From: an uncultured Bacillota bacterium
Lineage (GTDB): Bacteria; Bacillota; Dehalobacteriia; UBA4068
Direction of reading: 5' to 3'
DNA: 24,482 bases
NCBI GenBank assembly: GCA_934271085.1
Contig: CAKQQU010000021.1
Span: forward strand, 1-24,482
Below, piece after piece: positions 1-8,138 of this stretch. Every line of letters begins with the position of its first letter. Position 1 is the stretch's first letter. The translations under genes and the position numbers were made by a program. The notes under the pieces were generated by a model. It made no database searches. It was given only the letters and a program-made list of their open reading frames with translations, and had not been told where the DNA came from.

Positions 1-2
1 GG

Positions 3-92
3 TTTTCTCGGCCCTCTGGGCTTGGATTCGGGACGCTTTACCACGCCGTTTCTGAAATGCGTATCCTCGAACTTCTCGAAGAAAACAAATAA
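3..92 (+). CDS. C-terminal fragment of an unidentified protein
   Basis: An open frame enters from the left edge and ends at TAA 90-92, giving a 29-residue tail that ends LELLEENK. The other two plus-strand frames give less plausible tails: one stops within the first 60 bases and the other runs on through the hairpin into the tRNA gene. The stop is followed directly by an inverted repeat that could end the transcript, which supports a real gene end. Too little is present to name the product. It could be spurious. Confidence 0.35.
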   Translation, partial: FSRPSGLGFGTLYHAVSEMRILELLEENK

Positions 93-133
93 TCCGAACC
101 CATCTCCGATTAAGAAGATTTGGTTCGGATTAT
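89..133 (-). terminator. Hairpin between convergent genes, probable terminator of tRNA-Leu
   Basis: A perfect 12-bp inverted repeat (ATAATCCGAACC at 89-100, its complement at 122-133) has a 21-nt loop. Read on the minus strand, the stem is followed by a T-rich stretch (TTTGTTTTCTTC), as expected for intrinsic termination of the tRNA-Leu transcript. On the plus strand the following bases are not T-rich, so it would work less well for the left-edge gene. The long loop lowers confidence. Confidence 0.55.
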
Positions 134-140
134 ATTGGTT

Positions 141-225
141 TGGTGCGGTAGACGGGACTTGAACCCGTACGCCTTTCGACACACGCCCCTCAAACGTGCC
201 TGTCTGCCAATTCCAGCACTACCGC
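141..225 (-). tRNA. tRNA-Leu (anticodon GAG), CCA encoded
   Basis: On the minus strand the 7-bp acceptor stem GCGGTAG/CTACCGC is complete, followed by discriminator A and an encoded CCA (complement at 141-143). The T arm is ACGGG-TTCAAGT-CCCGT, and the D loop carries the usual AATTGGCAGA. The anticodon loop TTGAGGG is closed by a 5-bp stem with a U-G pair and gives anticodon GAG at 189-191. A long variable arm marks a class II tRNA, which fits leucine. It lies 70 nt downstream of the lytic transglycosylase gene but has its own promoter. Confidence 0.95.
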
Positions 226-241
226 TTATTCAGCGAGGATT

Positions 242-270
242 ATTTTATCACATTTCCCACGGCTGCGCAA
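242..270 (-). promoter_or_regulatory. Promoter of tRNA-Leu
   Basis: On the minus strand, TTGCGC (265-270) and TAAAAT (242-247) are separated by 17 nt, with TG just before the -10 (extended -10). The predicted start is about 10 nt upstream of the mature tRNA 5' end at 225. This is a housekeeping (sigma-A type) match by eye. Confidence 0.6.
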
Positions 271-295
271 GTGTTTTTTGGGGTAAAAGAAATAA

Positions 296-874
296 TTATT
301 CATATAGCTGCCGGTAAACATCATAGCTTCGCAAAACTTTCCTTACATGTTCCCTGGTTTCTTTATATGGTATAAGCTCCATATCATCTGCACTGCCATC
401 CCATTCTCCGGAGGCAAGCCAGCCATCAACAGAGCCTATACCCGCATTATATGCCGCTATAACAGGCGCATAAGAATCATATCCGCTGTAATTATGCTTC
501 AGGATAGACAGATAATATACGCCCAGTGTTATATTATCTTCCGTATTACTGACAGCCGCTTCCATATCAAAAGCAAACTCGCCCTTGGAAATAAGCCAGG
601 CGGCCGTATCCGGCATAAGCTGCATCAGTCCCCTGGCACCGGCTGCCGACTCCGCATTAGGATCAAAGCCGCTCTCCTCGCGGATAAGGGCCATTACCAA
701 CCATTTATCTACCCCGTATTCCGCACAGCACTTATTAATTATATACTCATAATGCCTGGGATAGAAATAGCTGCGTACGGTATCCTTATTATTATAGATC
801 CACCATCCGGCGACAGCCAGTACCAATATAAGTATTATTGCTGTCAGACAGCCGCAGCCTCTTCTTCTTATCAT
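296..874 (-). CDS. Membrane-anchored lytic murein transglycosylase (SLT domain)
   Basis: The 192-aa product cleaves the glycan backbone of peptidoglycan, forming 1,6-anhydromuropeptides. Residues 1-10 are basic and are followed by a hydrophobic segment (about 11-26), so the enzyme is held to the outer face of the membrane by an N-terminal helix. The SLT/goose-lysozyme-like domain follows from about residue 42. It has the ALIREESGF motif with catalytic Glu67, the AAGARGLMQLMPDTA motif, and later AAYNAG. The gene overlaps the end of coaE by 4 bases (ATGA), with an AAGGAG ribosome site inside coaE, so the two are translationally coupled. It is the last protein gene of the polA-mutM-coaE operon. 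The exact family member (MltE-like or Slt70-like) cannot be fixed. Confidence 0.93.
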   Translation of the reverse strand: MIRRRGCGCLTAIILILVLAVAGWWIYNNKDTVRSYFYPRHYEYIINKCCAEYGVDKWLVMALIREESGFDPNAESAAGARGLMQLMPDTAAWLISKGEFAFDMEAAVSNTEDNITLGVYYLSILKHNYSGYDSYAPVIAAYNAGIGSVDGWLASGEWDGSADDMELIPYKETREHVRKVLRSYDVYRQLYE

Positions 875-1479
875 GCAAGCTCCTTGAGCAAACTACTCCA
901 TGCCATATTTACAGCTTCTTTCAGCTCATCAACTGTTTTATCATTGTCTATTATCAACTTGGCATAATCTGCCAACTGCTCCTGGGGCACCTGAGCATTT
1001 AAACGCATGGAAATACTGGTTTCGGAAACCCCGTCTCTTTGGGCAGCCCGTTTAAGCATTTCTTCCCTGGGCGCCCGAACCAGCCAGATGCTGTCAACGC
1101 TATCGCACAGATCGCTGCGGAAAAGAATGGCGGATTCTACGGCAACCACTTTAGCCCCCGCTGCTTCCTGTTCTTTGAACCAGTCCTTGATATAAGCCAA
1201 AATTGCAGGATGAGTAATATCGCTGATCTTCTGCCGCAGATAGCCGGTGACATCGGAAAAAATATACTGCCCCAGCATCTTCCGGTCAAGCTTGCCGTCC
1301 TTGTCCAGAAAATCCTCGCCGAAAGCGGCGATGACCTGTTCATATGCCGCTCCTCCCGGAAGAAGCGCGTCATGCCCTACCTGATCAGCATCGATCACCG
1401 GCACGCCGTTTTCCCGAAGTATTCCGGCAACTGTGCTTTTACCGCTGCCAATATTGCCTGTCAAACCTATAATCAACAT
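871..1479 (-). CDS. coaE: Dephospho-CoA kinase
   Basis: The enzyme phosphorylates the 3'-hydroxyl of dephospho-CoA with ATP, the last step of coenzyme A synthesis, in the cytoplasm. The 202-aa length is normal for the family. Residues 8-15 are the P-loop (GNIGSGKS), followed by the family's VIDADQVGHD segment around residues 28-37 and a lid region. The start is preceded by a strong AAGGAGG. The gene lies 20 bases after mutM and overlaps the transglycosylase gene by 4 bases. Grouping with polA and mutM is common in Gram-positive bacteria. Confidence 0.96.
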   Translation of the reverse strand: MLIIGLTGNIGSGKSTVAGILRENGVPVIDADQVGHDALLPGGAAYEQVIAAFGEDFLDKDGKLDRKMLGQYIFSDVTGYLRQKISDITHPAILAYIKDWFKEQEAAGAKVVAVESAILFRSDLCDSVDSIWLVRAPREEMLKRAAQRDGVSETSISMRLNAQVPQEQLADYAKLIIDNDKTVDELKEAVNMAWSSLLKELA

Positions 1480-1499
1480 AAAATATCCTCCTTAAGCAT

Positions 1500-2324
1500 T
1501 TATTTCTGGCAGTCGGGGCAATAAAAAGTTGAACGCCCGGCTACCTTTATGCGCTCAATGATACCGCCGCAGCGGTTGCAGGTCTGTCCGGCCCTATGAT
1601 AAGCCTGCAGATAGGGCATATTTCCGCCCTTGTGTCCTTCGCCGTCCAGATAATCGGAAAAGGTTGTTCCTCTTCTCGCAATAGACGCCTCCAGAATAGG
1701 ACGAACCACCTCTGTAAGCTTTTGCCATTCCGGCATGGTCAGGTCATCCGTATAGCGGGTAGGACAAATCGCCGCGGCATAAAGCACTTCGTCTGCATAA
1801 ATATTGCCAAGTCCGGCAATAACGCTTTGATCCAGTATACCCTGTTTAATAGTTATATGTCTTTTTCCCAGCTTTTCCTGTAAGTATTGGGCGCCGAATC
1901 CTTCGTCAAAGGGCTCCAGCCCCAGTCTGCTGATACCGCTGAAATCATCTTCCTCGCCTTTGTTCTGCAGCCAGATGCAGCCGAAGCGTCTTACATCCGC
2001 ATACCGCAGCTCCCTGCCATTATCCAGCTGCCAGACTATATGAGTATGGGGCAGATACGGCTGGGCGGCATCTGCGCAAAGCAGGCGGCCTGTCATACGC
2101 AGATGCACTATCATAGTATCTCCGCTGTCCATATTGATCAACAAATATTTTCCCCGGCGGCCAAGCCCCCTTATTTTCTGCCCCCTTATGGACTGCAGAT
2201 ACTGATCCGCGGTGGGATGGTGTATCAGTTCCGGACGGGCAATACGGCAATCCTTAACAACAGTACCACATATAAGGGGCTCCAGGGTCCTTTTTACTGT
2301 TTCAACTTCCGGAAGTTCGGGCAT
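1500..2324 (-). CDS. mutM: Formamidopyrimidine-DNA glycosylase (Fpg/MutM)
   Basis: This base-excision repair enzyme removes 8-oxoguanine and ring-opened purines and nicks the abasic site by beta,delta-elimination. The N terminus is the invariant PELPEVE: Pro2 (after Met removal) is the catalytic nucleophile and Glu3 the acid. A helix-two-turn-helix region lies around ILDQSVIAGLGNIYADE, including the conserved Asn. The C terminus is a zinc finger with two CxxC pairs (CNRC and CPDC). The length of 274 aa is typical. The start shares one base with the polA stop (TGATG), indicating coupling. All key residues are present, so it should be active. Confidence 0.97.
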   Translation of the reverse strand: MPELPEVETVKRTLEPLICGTVVKDCRIARPELIHHPTADQYLQSIRGQKIRGLGRRGKYLLINMDSGDTMIVHLRMTGRLLCADAAQPYLPHTHIVWQLDNGRELRYADVRRFGCIWLQNKGEEDDFSGISRLGLEPFDEGFGAQYLQEKLGKRHITIKQGILDQSVIAGLGNIYADEVLYAAAICPTRYTDDLTMPEWQKLTEVVRPILEASIARRGTTFSDYLDGEGHKGGNMPYLQAYHRAGQTCNRCGGIIERIKVAGRSTFYCPDCQK

Positions 2325-4969
2325 CAGTCTATTTTCTCCATTTCATACCAGTTTTTGCCAGCTTTCACATCAACGGTAAGAGGCACACCAAGGGGCAAAG
2401 CGTTCTCCATTTTTTCTTTTACCAGCTTCACCAATTCCTGCTTTTCCCCCAGGGGAACATTAAATATAAGCTCATCGTGCACCTGCAGTATCATCTTGCT
2501 CTCCATGCCCCGGTCACGCAATTCATCCGCTATGGATATCATAGCCAGCTTGATTATATCGGCAGCGCTTCCCTGCACAGGAGTGTTTATGGCCATTCTC
2601 TCCGCCAGAGAACGCAGGTTAAAATTGCGGTTGCCAAGATCAGGCAGATAGCGCCTCCTGCCGCAAATAGTGGTAACATAACCATCCCGGCGGGCGGAAT
2701 CTATAGTCTGCCGCTGAAATTGGGCCACACCCGGATAACGCTGAAAATAACGAGCAATATAATCAGCCGCCTCAGCCCGGGAAATATGCAGGTCCCGGGA
2801 AAGACCATAATCGGAAATACCATAAACTATGCCGAAATTGACTGCTTTGGCCTGTCTTCTCATGCCGGGAGTAATATCTTCCGGAGGGACGCCAAGCACC
2901 TCCGAAGCAGTACGCGTATGGATATCCTCTCCCTGAACAAATGCTTCGATCAGTTTTTCATCACCGGACAAATGAGCCAAAACACGCAGCTCTATCTGAT
3001 TGTAGTCGGCAGCTATCAGCAGATCCTCCGGTCCGTCTGCAAGAAACACCTGACGGATGCGGCGGCCAAGTTCATGGCGTACCGGGATATTCTGCAGATT
3101 GGGCTCCACAGAAGAAAGCCTGCCTGTCGCGGTCACCGTCTGCTTATAGCTGGTGTGTATCTTACCGCTTTTGTCATCTATCAGAGCCTGCAATCCATCC
3201 GTATAGGTAGAACGAAGTTTGGCTGCCAGCCGGTAATCCAGTATCAATCTGGCGATCTCCCATGCCGGGGCCAGCGATTCCAGAACTTCGGCATTGGTGG
3301 AATAGCCGGTCTTGGTTTTTTTCACGGGAGGAATACCCAGCTCTTCAAAAAGCACAATACCAAGCTGCTTAGGAGAATTGATATTGAATTCGTGCCCGGC
3401 TATGGCAAAAATATCTTTCTGATAACCAGCTTCCGCAGCGGAAAGCATCTGCGACATTTCCGCCAGTTTACTGCCTTCCACCCGTACTCCCGTATATTCC
3501 ATATCAGCCAGCACCCCGGCCAAAGGCAGCTCCATATCGGTATAAAGCTTTAGCATACCGTTTTCCTGCAATTTCTCTTTAAGAGAACCGCTAAGCCTTA
3601 TCAGGACGGATGCCGCAGCAACCGCAGAGGTATAATCACCAAACAATCCCTGAGAAGCGGCTATATCCGGCAGTTGATAATCTCCTGCCGCCGGATCCAG
3701 CAAATACGCGGCCAATATCACATCATCGCTTATGCCGTAAATATCAATACCATGGGCGCGAAGCAATTCCCTTAATTCCTTACTGTTGGCAGTATATTTA
3801 CGGATGGAGGGGTCTTCCAGCACATTGGCAAGGGGCTGCAGCCCTTCTTTATCCACGCAGATAGCTTGTCCGTCAGGAACAGCCACGCCGCAGGAAAGGA
3901 TATTTCCTCCATGTGCAGGGTTTTCCCATAAGCAATAAAGGGCGCAGCTGCCCTGTTCCCTTATTTTTTCGGCAAAAGCGGCGGCAATATCCGAAGAAAC
4001 CGGCTTATCCATGTCCATCGTTGTTTTGCCTTCTTCCTCCCAGGGACGCTGGTCGTCATCAAAAGCTGAAATGGTGGTTTTAAGTTGCGGTGAGGGAGCC
4101 GTTTGGACAGACACAGGCAATCCCCGCAAAAGCTGATTCAAACCAAGCCGCTGATAAATGGCGGCCAAAGCGCTTTTGTCTGCATCGGGGTCGTAAGCAC
4201 ATTCATCCCATGAAAGTTCCAGAGGCATATCCCGGCATATTGCAGCCAGCCTGCGGCAACGGTATGCCAGATCCTTGTTGGCGATTATCTTTTCAGCCAG
4301 TTTTCCTTTCAGCTCCGAAGCGTGTTCATAAAGATTATCCAGATCACCGTACTGGCAAACCAGTTTCAAGGCGGTTTTTTCCCCTACTCCGGGGATACCC
4401 GGAATATTATCGGAACTGTCGCCCATCAGGCTTTTTACATCAATAAGCTGTTTTGGTTGAATTCCATAACGCTCTCTTATTGCCGTTTCATCATAATGTT
4501 CTATCTCGCTGATGCCTTTTTTGGTCATAAATACCGTAACATTGTCATCCACCAGCTGAAACACATCCCGGTCTCCGGAGAATATCTCCACAGCCATACC
4601 CTCAGCGGAACCCCTGGCAGAAAGGGTACCTATGATATCGTCGGCCTCATAGCCTTCCTGCTCCCGGAAAGTAACGGCGGCAGCTTCCAAAACTTCCTTG
4701 ATAAGTTCGAACTGGCCCCGTAATTCAGGGGGGGTAGCGGCGCGGTTATTCTTATATTCAGGGTCTATTTCATTGCGGAAAGTTACCCTGCTTTTATCAA
4801 AAGCCACCAAAACCAAATCCGGCCGCTGCTGAGACAGCACCTTGTTGAACATCATCATAAATCCGTGTACCGCATTGGTATACATGCCATCTTTACTGGT
4901 CAGCAAAGGCAGGGCATAAAAAGCACGGTGCAGCAGACTGCTGCCGTCGATCAAAAGCAATTTTTTCAT
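2324..4969 (-). CDS. polA: DNA polymerase I
   Basis: An 881-aa repair and Okazaki-fragment polymerase. Residues 1 to about 290 form the 5'-nuclease domain (DGSSLLHRAF at the start, GEKTALKL as the helix-hairpin-helix). About 315-480 is the position of the 3'-5' exonuclease fold, but the DxE motif is absent and no matching carboxylates are seen, so proofreading is probably lost, as in Bacillus and Thermus Pol I. The polymerase domain (about 510-881) has motif A (DYNQIELRVLAHLSGD), motif B (RRQAKAVNFGIVYGIS) and motif C (QVHDELIF). The start is supported by a GGAGG site at 4977-4981. It is the first gene of the operon running to the lytic transglycosylase. Confidence 0.98.
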   Translation of the reverse strand: MKKLLLIDGSSLLHRAFYALPLLTSKDGMYTNAVHGFMMMFNKVLSQQRPDLVLVAFDKSRVTFRNEIDPEYKNNRAATPPELRGQFELIKEVLEAAAVTFREQEGYEADDIIGTLSARGSAEGMAVEIFSGDRDVFQLVDDNVTVFMTKKGISEIEHYDETAIRERYGIQPKQLIDVKSLMGDSSDNIPGIPGVGEKTALKLVCQYGDLDNLYEHASELKGKLAEKIIANKDLAYRCRRLAAICRDMPLELSWDECAYDPDADKSALAAIYQRLGLNQLLRGLPVSVQTAPSPQLKTTISAFDDDQRPWEEEGKTTMDMDKPVSSDIAAAFAEKIREQGSCALYCLWENPAHGGNILSCGVAVPDGQAICVDKEGLQPLANVLEDPSIRKYTANSKELRELLRAHGIDIYGISDDVILAAYLLDPAAGDYQLPDIAASQGLFGDYTSAVAAASVLIRLSGSLKEKLQENGMLKLYTDMELPLAGVLADMEYTGVRVEGSKLAEMSQMLSAAEAGYQKDIFAIAGHEFNINSPKQLGIVLFEELGIPPVKKTKTGYSTNAEVLESLAPAWEIARLILDYRLAAKLRSTYTDGLQALIDDKSGKIHTSYKQTVTATGRLSSVEPNLQNIPVRHELGRRIRQVFLADGPEDLLIAADYNQIELRVLAHLSGDEKLIEAFVQGEDIHTRTASEVLGVPPEDITPGMRRQAKAVNFGIVYGISDYGLSRDLHISRAEAADYIARYFQRYPGVAQFQRQTIDSARRDGYVTTICGRRRYLPDLGNRNFNLRSLAERMAINTPVQGSAADIIKLAMISIADELRDRGMESKMILQVHDELIFNVPLGEKQELVKLVKEKMENALPLGVPLTVDVKAGKNWYEMEKID

Positions 4970-4989
4970 GTGATATCCTCCGATAAAAT

Positions 4990-4995
4990 ATTATA
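4990..4995 (-). promoter_or_regulatory. Extended -10 promoter of the polA operon
   Basis: On the minus strand TGTTATAAT is a perfect extended -10 element (TATAAT at 4990-4995) 21 bases upstream of the polA start codon. The -35 region is only a run of T and matches poorly, which is tolerated when an extended -10 is present. Confidence 0.5.
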
Positions 4996-5226
4996 ACATG
5001 GATGAACGGTTAAAAAAACATCCCGGAATGGCTTTAAGGAAATTTCAACAAATATTCATCATAATATCCATATTCAAATTACCCGGTTATTCTCATTATC
5101 CTACGGATAACTTAAGGAATTATTAAATATTTTTCAAAAGAAAAACGGCAGGAATATCTGTATTTAAAGGTAATTATTAATTTATTCAGCAAAGAAAAAG
5201 AATAAAAAAGAAAGGAAGTCGCAAAA
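4996..5226. other. AT-rich intergenic region between divergent genes
   Basis: The space between polA (minus) and the secreted-protein gene (plus) holds the polA promoter at its left end. At its right end lies an AAAGGAAG ribosome site for the plus-strand gene. The middle is very AT-rich. I see no confident -35/-10 pair for the plus-strand gene, no hairpin of note and no small ORF with a good ribosome site. Confidence 0.5.
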
Positions 5227-7329
5227 ATGACAAAAGCCAAAAATTTTCTGGTTGCTTTTGGAGTCCTTGCCCTGTTGCTTTTCTTCAGCGCTACCGCCAA
5301 TGCAGCCTCCGCCCCCAGACTGGACAGCATGGAAGTCAGGGGCAGCGATAGGGTAGTTTACCTCAGCGAAGATGATTTTTATCCATCTACCACAGACTAT
5401 ACCCTCAAACTGGACAGCTCCGTTACCTATCTTAACCTCTATATTGATAAAGAGGACAGCAGCGATATCGTAAAAGTAGAATATGCTGACAAGAGCATCA
5501 GCCTTAAAAACAGCTACTACAGAGTAAGCGTTGATACTGATGATCTTTATGATATCACTGTTACAGTTACCGACAGGAATAAGGAAAAACGGGTCTATAC
5601 CCTGAGCCTTACTACTGACAACAAGAAAAAGGGCCAATTGGTTGACGTAACAGTAACTTTTGACGGTTATAGCAAAAAAGCCCGCCTCTACCCTGCTTTT
5701 GATCCTTCTGTCAGGGAATACGCCGTACTGGTCCCCTACGGGAAGGCCAACGTAGTTTATTTCCAGCTGAACCTGCCGTATAACTGCACTCTGTCAGACG
5801 GAGGCAAAAAAATAGAAAACCCCGGCAATACCTATGAGTTCGACGTTACCGCCAAATGGGGCGACAGCAAGAGTAAAACCATTAAGGTCAACGGAGATAT
5901 CTACAAGTTCCATGTTTATTTTGCAGATGATGACGCCAGCGACATGGTACGCCTTAAGGATCTGGCCATTCGCGATAAGATCAGCACTTCCAGCAGCAAT
6001 GATCTGAAACTGGACAGCAAATTCGATTACAGAGAAACCGAATACACCCTGGATCTGAGCAAAAAGGATTACAGCAAACTGTACCTTTACGCAAAAGCTT
6101 CCGATAAAGATCAGCTGATCTTTGTGGAAAATCAGCTGCTTACCAAGGATTACTGGGTCTTTGATCCGGATGATTATCAAAAGGTAACCGTCACCGTATT
6201 CGCCGAAGACCTGAGGGAATATGCTGAATATACCATAGGCATTGATTCTCCTGTAGCAATAAATAAACTCAGCAGCCTCAAATTACTCGATGCAAACGGC
6301 AATACCATAAACTATTCTCCCGCTTTGGCTGACGGCACATTCAATTATACCGCCGCGGTAGCCAATGATGTCTACAGCGTACTTATCAATGCTCAGAGCA
6401 GTTCCCCCATTAGCATTTCGCAAAATGGAACTGATTACATTACCGGCGGTATTTTCAATGCTTTCCTCAGTGAAGGATTGAACACCTTTGATATCCGGGT
6501 AGGCAGCAGTGTTTACTATCACCTGAATATTTACCGCAATGCAGCCAGCACTGTTATCATACCCAGCGACCAGTACATCTCCATTGACGGCGCTGCTCCC
6601 CAGCGCATATCCGCCTATAATATCAACGGCAATAACTTTGTCAAGCTGCGGGATATCGCTTACCTGCTCAACGGCACCACCAAGCAATTCTCAGTAAGTT
6701 TCGACTCTGCCAAGAATCTTATCACCCTGGTCAGCGGTGACCGCTATATCAGCGTTGGCGGAGAAATGGCAGTACCCGGCACTTATAAGCAGGCTATTGC
6801 TTCCAAACAGAGCGTGCTGCTTAACAATAAGACCATAGCTCCCGCTGCCTACAATATTGACGGCAACAACTATTTCCTCCTGAGAGATCTGGCAGCGCTT
6901 TTCAATTTCAGCATCGACTTCAATAACAATATCGTTTATGTCAACAGTAAGCTGGGCTATGGCCATACAGAGGAATCCTCGGCTGGAGAAGGTACGTTCA
7001 GCGATATATCCCTGCGCATTTCCGGCAATGACGGCAATTATTTGAAACGCAGCGAGTTTGACCCTGATAAAAAAACATTGACCATAGATATTGCCAAATC
7101 CGATAAGGAAATATCTCTCTATGCCTATTACGATCAGAATCTTTATGATGTCACTATCAAATACAACGACGAATTTGCCGATGTTTCCGAGGGTAATTAC
7201 CGCGATGGATATGGCTATGCCATATACACCATTGACGTTGATACCAATGACCTCCATAATATTACCGTGACATTCAAAAACGATGTGGGAGAAAAGGCCA
7301 CCTATACCTTAAAACTGCGTGCCGAGTAA
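5227..7329 (+). CDS. Secreted multidomain protein: cadherin-like beta-sandwich repeats plus copper-amine-oxidase-N (stalk) domain
   Basis: The 700-aa product has a clear Sec signal peptide (KAK, then a hydrophobic stretch, ending ATANA around residue 27) and no obvious anchor at the C terminus. Four beta-rich modules of about 90-100 aa (about 34-128, 137-236, 242-343, 349-440) end in strands such as YTLSLTT and YTIGID, typical of the cadherin-like beta-sandwich family. Residues about 449-578 hold a copper-amine-oxidase-N domain with duplicated motifs (YNINGNNFVKLRDIA and YNIDGNNYFLLRDLA). A fifth beta module (about 591-699) follows. No catalytic domain is visible. A role in the cell envelope or in binding is inferred from the architecture only. 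The start is set by the AAAGGAAG site and the signal peptide. The gene is monocistronic and ends at a strong terminator. Confidence 0.88.
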   Translation: MTKAKNFLVAFGVLALLLFFSATANAASAPRLDSMEVRGSDRVVYLSEDDFYPSTTDYTLKLDSSVTYLNLYIDKEDSSDIVKVEYADKSISLKNSYYRVSVDTDDLYDITVTVTDRNKEKRVYTLSLTTDNKKKGQLVDVTVTFDGYSKKARLYPAFDPSVREYAVLVPYGKANVVYFQLNLPYNCTLSDGGKKIENPGNTYEFDVTAKWGDSKSKTIKVNGDIYKFHVYFADDDASDMVRLKDLAIRDKISTSSSNDLKLDSKFDYRETEYTLDLSKKDYSKLYLYAKASDKDQLIFVENQLLTKDYWVFDPDDYQKVTVTVFAEDLREYAEYTIGIDSPVAINKLSSLKLLDANGNTINYSPALADGTFNYTAAVANDVYSVLINAQSSSPISISQNGTDYITGGIFNAFLSEGLNTFDIRVGSSVYYHLNIYRNAASTVIIPSDQYISIDGAAPQRISAYNINGNNFVKLRDIAYLLNGTTKQFSVSFDSAKNLITLVSGDRYISVGGEMAVPGTYKQAIASKQSVLLNNKTIAPAAYNIDGNNYFLLRDLAALFNFSIDFNNNIVYVNSKLGYGHTEESSAGEGTFSDISLRISGNDGNYLKRSEFDPDKKTLTIDIAKSDKEISLYAYYDQNLYDVTIKYNDEFADVSEGNYRDGYGYAIYTIDVDTNDLHNITVTFKNDVGEKATYTLKLRAE

Positions 7330-7331
7330 TC

Positions 7332-7349
7332 ACGCTTTTGTAAAAGCGT
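7332..7349 (+). repeat. Short perfect hairpin ahead of the terminator
   Basis: ACGCTTTT (7332-7339) and AAAAGCGT (7342-7349) form an 8-bp inverted repeat with a 2-base centre, directly after the stop codon of the secreted-protein gene and 14 bases before the main terminator. It may protect the mRNA 3' end or serve as an accessory terminator. No function is shown by sequence alone. Confidence 0.4.
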
Positions 7350-7363
7350 ACACTTACCGAAAC

Positions 7364-7398
7364 AAAAACGCTGTACCTAAAAAAGGTACAGCGTTTTT
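7364..7398. terminator. Strong bidirectional terminator
   Basis: A perfect 15-bp stem (AAAAACGCTGTACCT at 7364-7378, complement at 7384-7398) has a 5-nt loop. The A/T ends supply a U-tract in both directions. It separates the convergent secreted-protein gene (plus) and the UPF0340 gene (minus) and can end both. Confidence 0.9.
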
Positions 7399-7426
7399 AA
7401 TTTCCATATTTATAAAACACCAAGTA

Positions 7427-8035
7427 TCAAAAAGAAGGATAGCCGTTCTTTAAATTATCATCGTAGGCGGCTCTTTCCCCTCCGATAAATTTAGGACGGG
7501 TACGAGCTGCCAGCAGAATTGCCTTACCGACATGATCCTGCTGCAGATGAACCGGTACTGCTACCTTTTTCAGATGCATACCGATCAAGGTACCGCCAAT
7601 ATCCAACCCTGCGTCCGCCTTTATCTCCTCCAGCGCTACCGGTTGCTTAAAACTGTTGTAGGCGGCAGTTGCAAAAGATCCTCCCGCTTTTGGCTGAGGC
7701 AAAACATTTACTATTTCCCCGTAAGGCACAGCCTCCCGCTCAATAATGACGGCTCTGTTAAGATGCTCGCAGCATTGGGCGGCCAGATATATGCCTGCAG
7801 GAGCAAAAACACTGTTCAATCCGTCAAAAATAGCCTTCCCCAGTTCAGGAGTAGACCAACTGCCCATCTTTTTGCCCACAGTTTCACTGGTGCTGCAGCC
7901 GACTATTACTATCTGCCCTTTATGAAGGCGCGCCTCTTTAATCAGTTGTTCCGCAGCTGACGCAGCCTGCGTTTTCAATTCCAGCGGCAGGTTCCTGTCT
8001 TCTGCCTCGTGAATCGTTCCAGCCAATACTATCAT
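7427..8035 (-). CDS. UPF0340 / YwlG family protein (TIGR01440-type), function unknown
   Basis: The 202-aa soluble protein matches the YwlG/UPF0340 family by its IVGCSTSETVG motif (around residues 45-55) and the conserved QCCEHLNRAVIIEREA segment near the middle. The biochemical role of the family is not established. An ATG at 8033-8035 gives the longest frame, but the AAGGA ribosome site touches it. The TTG three codons downstream sits 9 bases from that site and may be the true start. The gene stands alone between two bidirectional terminators, so it is probably transcribed separately. Confidence 0.85.
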   Translation of the reverse strand: MIVLAGTIHEAEDRNLPLELKTQAASAAEQLIKEARLHKGQIVIVGCSTSETVGKKMGSWSTPELGKAIFDGLNSVFAPAGIYLAAQCCEHLNRAVIIEREAVPYGEIVNVLPQPKAGGSFATAAYNSFKQPVALEEIKADAGLDIGGTLIGMHLKKVAVPVHLQQDHVGKAILLAARTRPKFIGGERAAYDDNLKNGYPSF

Positions 8036-8086
8036 TCCTTTTCTTAAAAAGATTTATCTGTACTATTATTGTGCCAACAGGCAAGT

Positions 8087-8119
8087 AAAAACACCTGTTA
8101 TATAATAACAGGTGTTTTT
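8087..8119. terminator. Bidirectional terminator after hisA
   Basis: AAAAACACCTGTTAT (8087-8101) pairs perfectly with its complement at 8105-8119 across a 3-nt loop. On the minus strand it ends the yerC-hisA transcript 20 bases after the hisA stop. The A/T ends give U-tracts on both strands. Confidence 0.88.
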
Positions 8120-8138
8120 AATATAAAGGTCATAAAAC

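Noticed and set aside
2477..3553. A 358-codon plus-strand frame opposite polA
   Set aside because: It is antisense to the polymerase domain of polA and has no ribosome site or recognisable domain.
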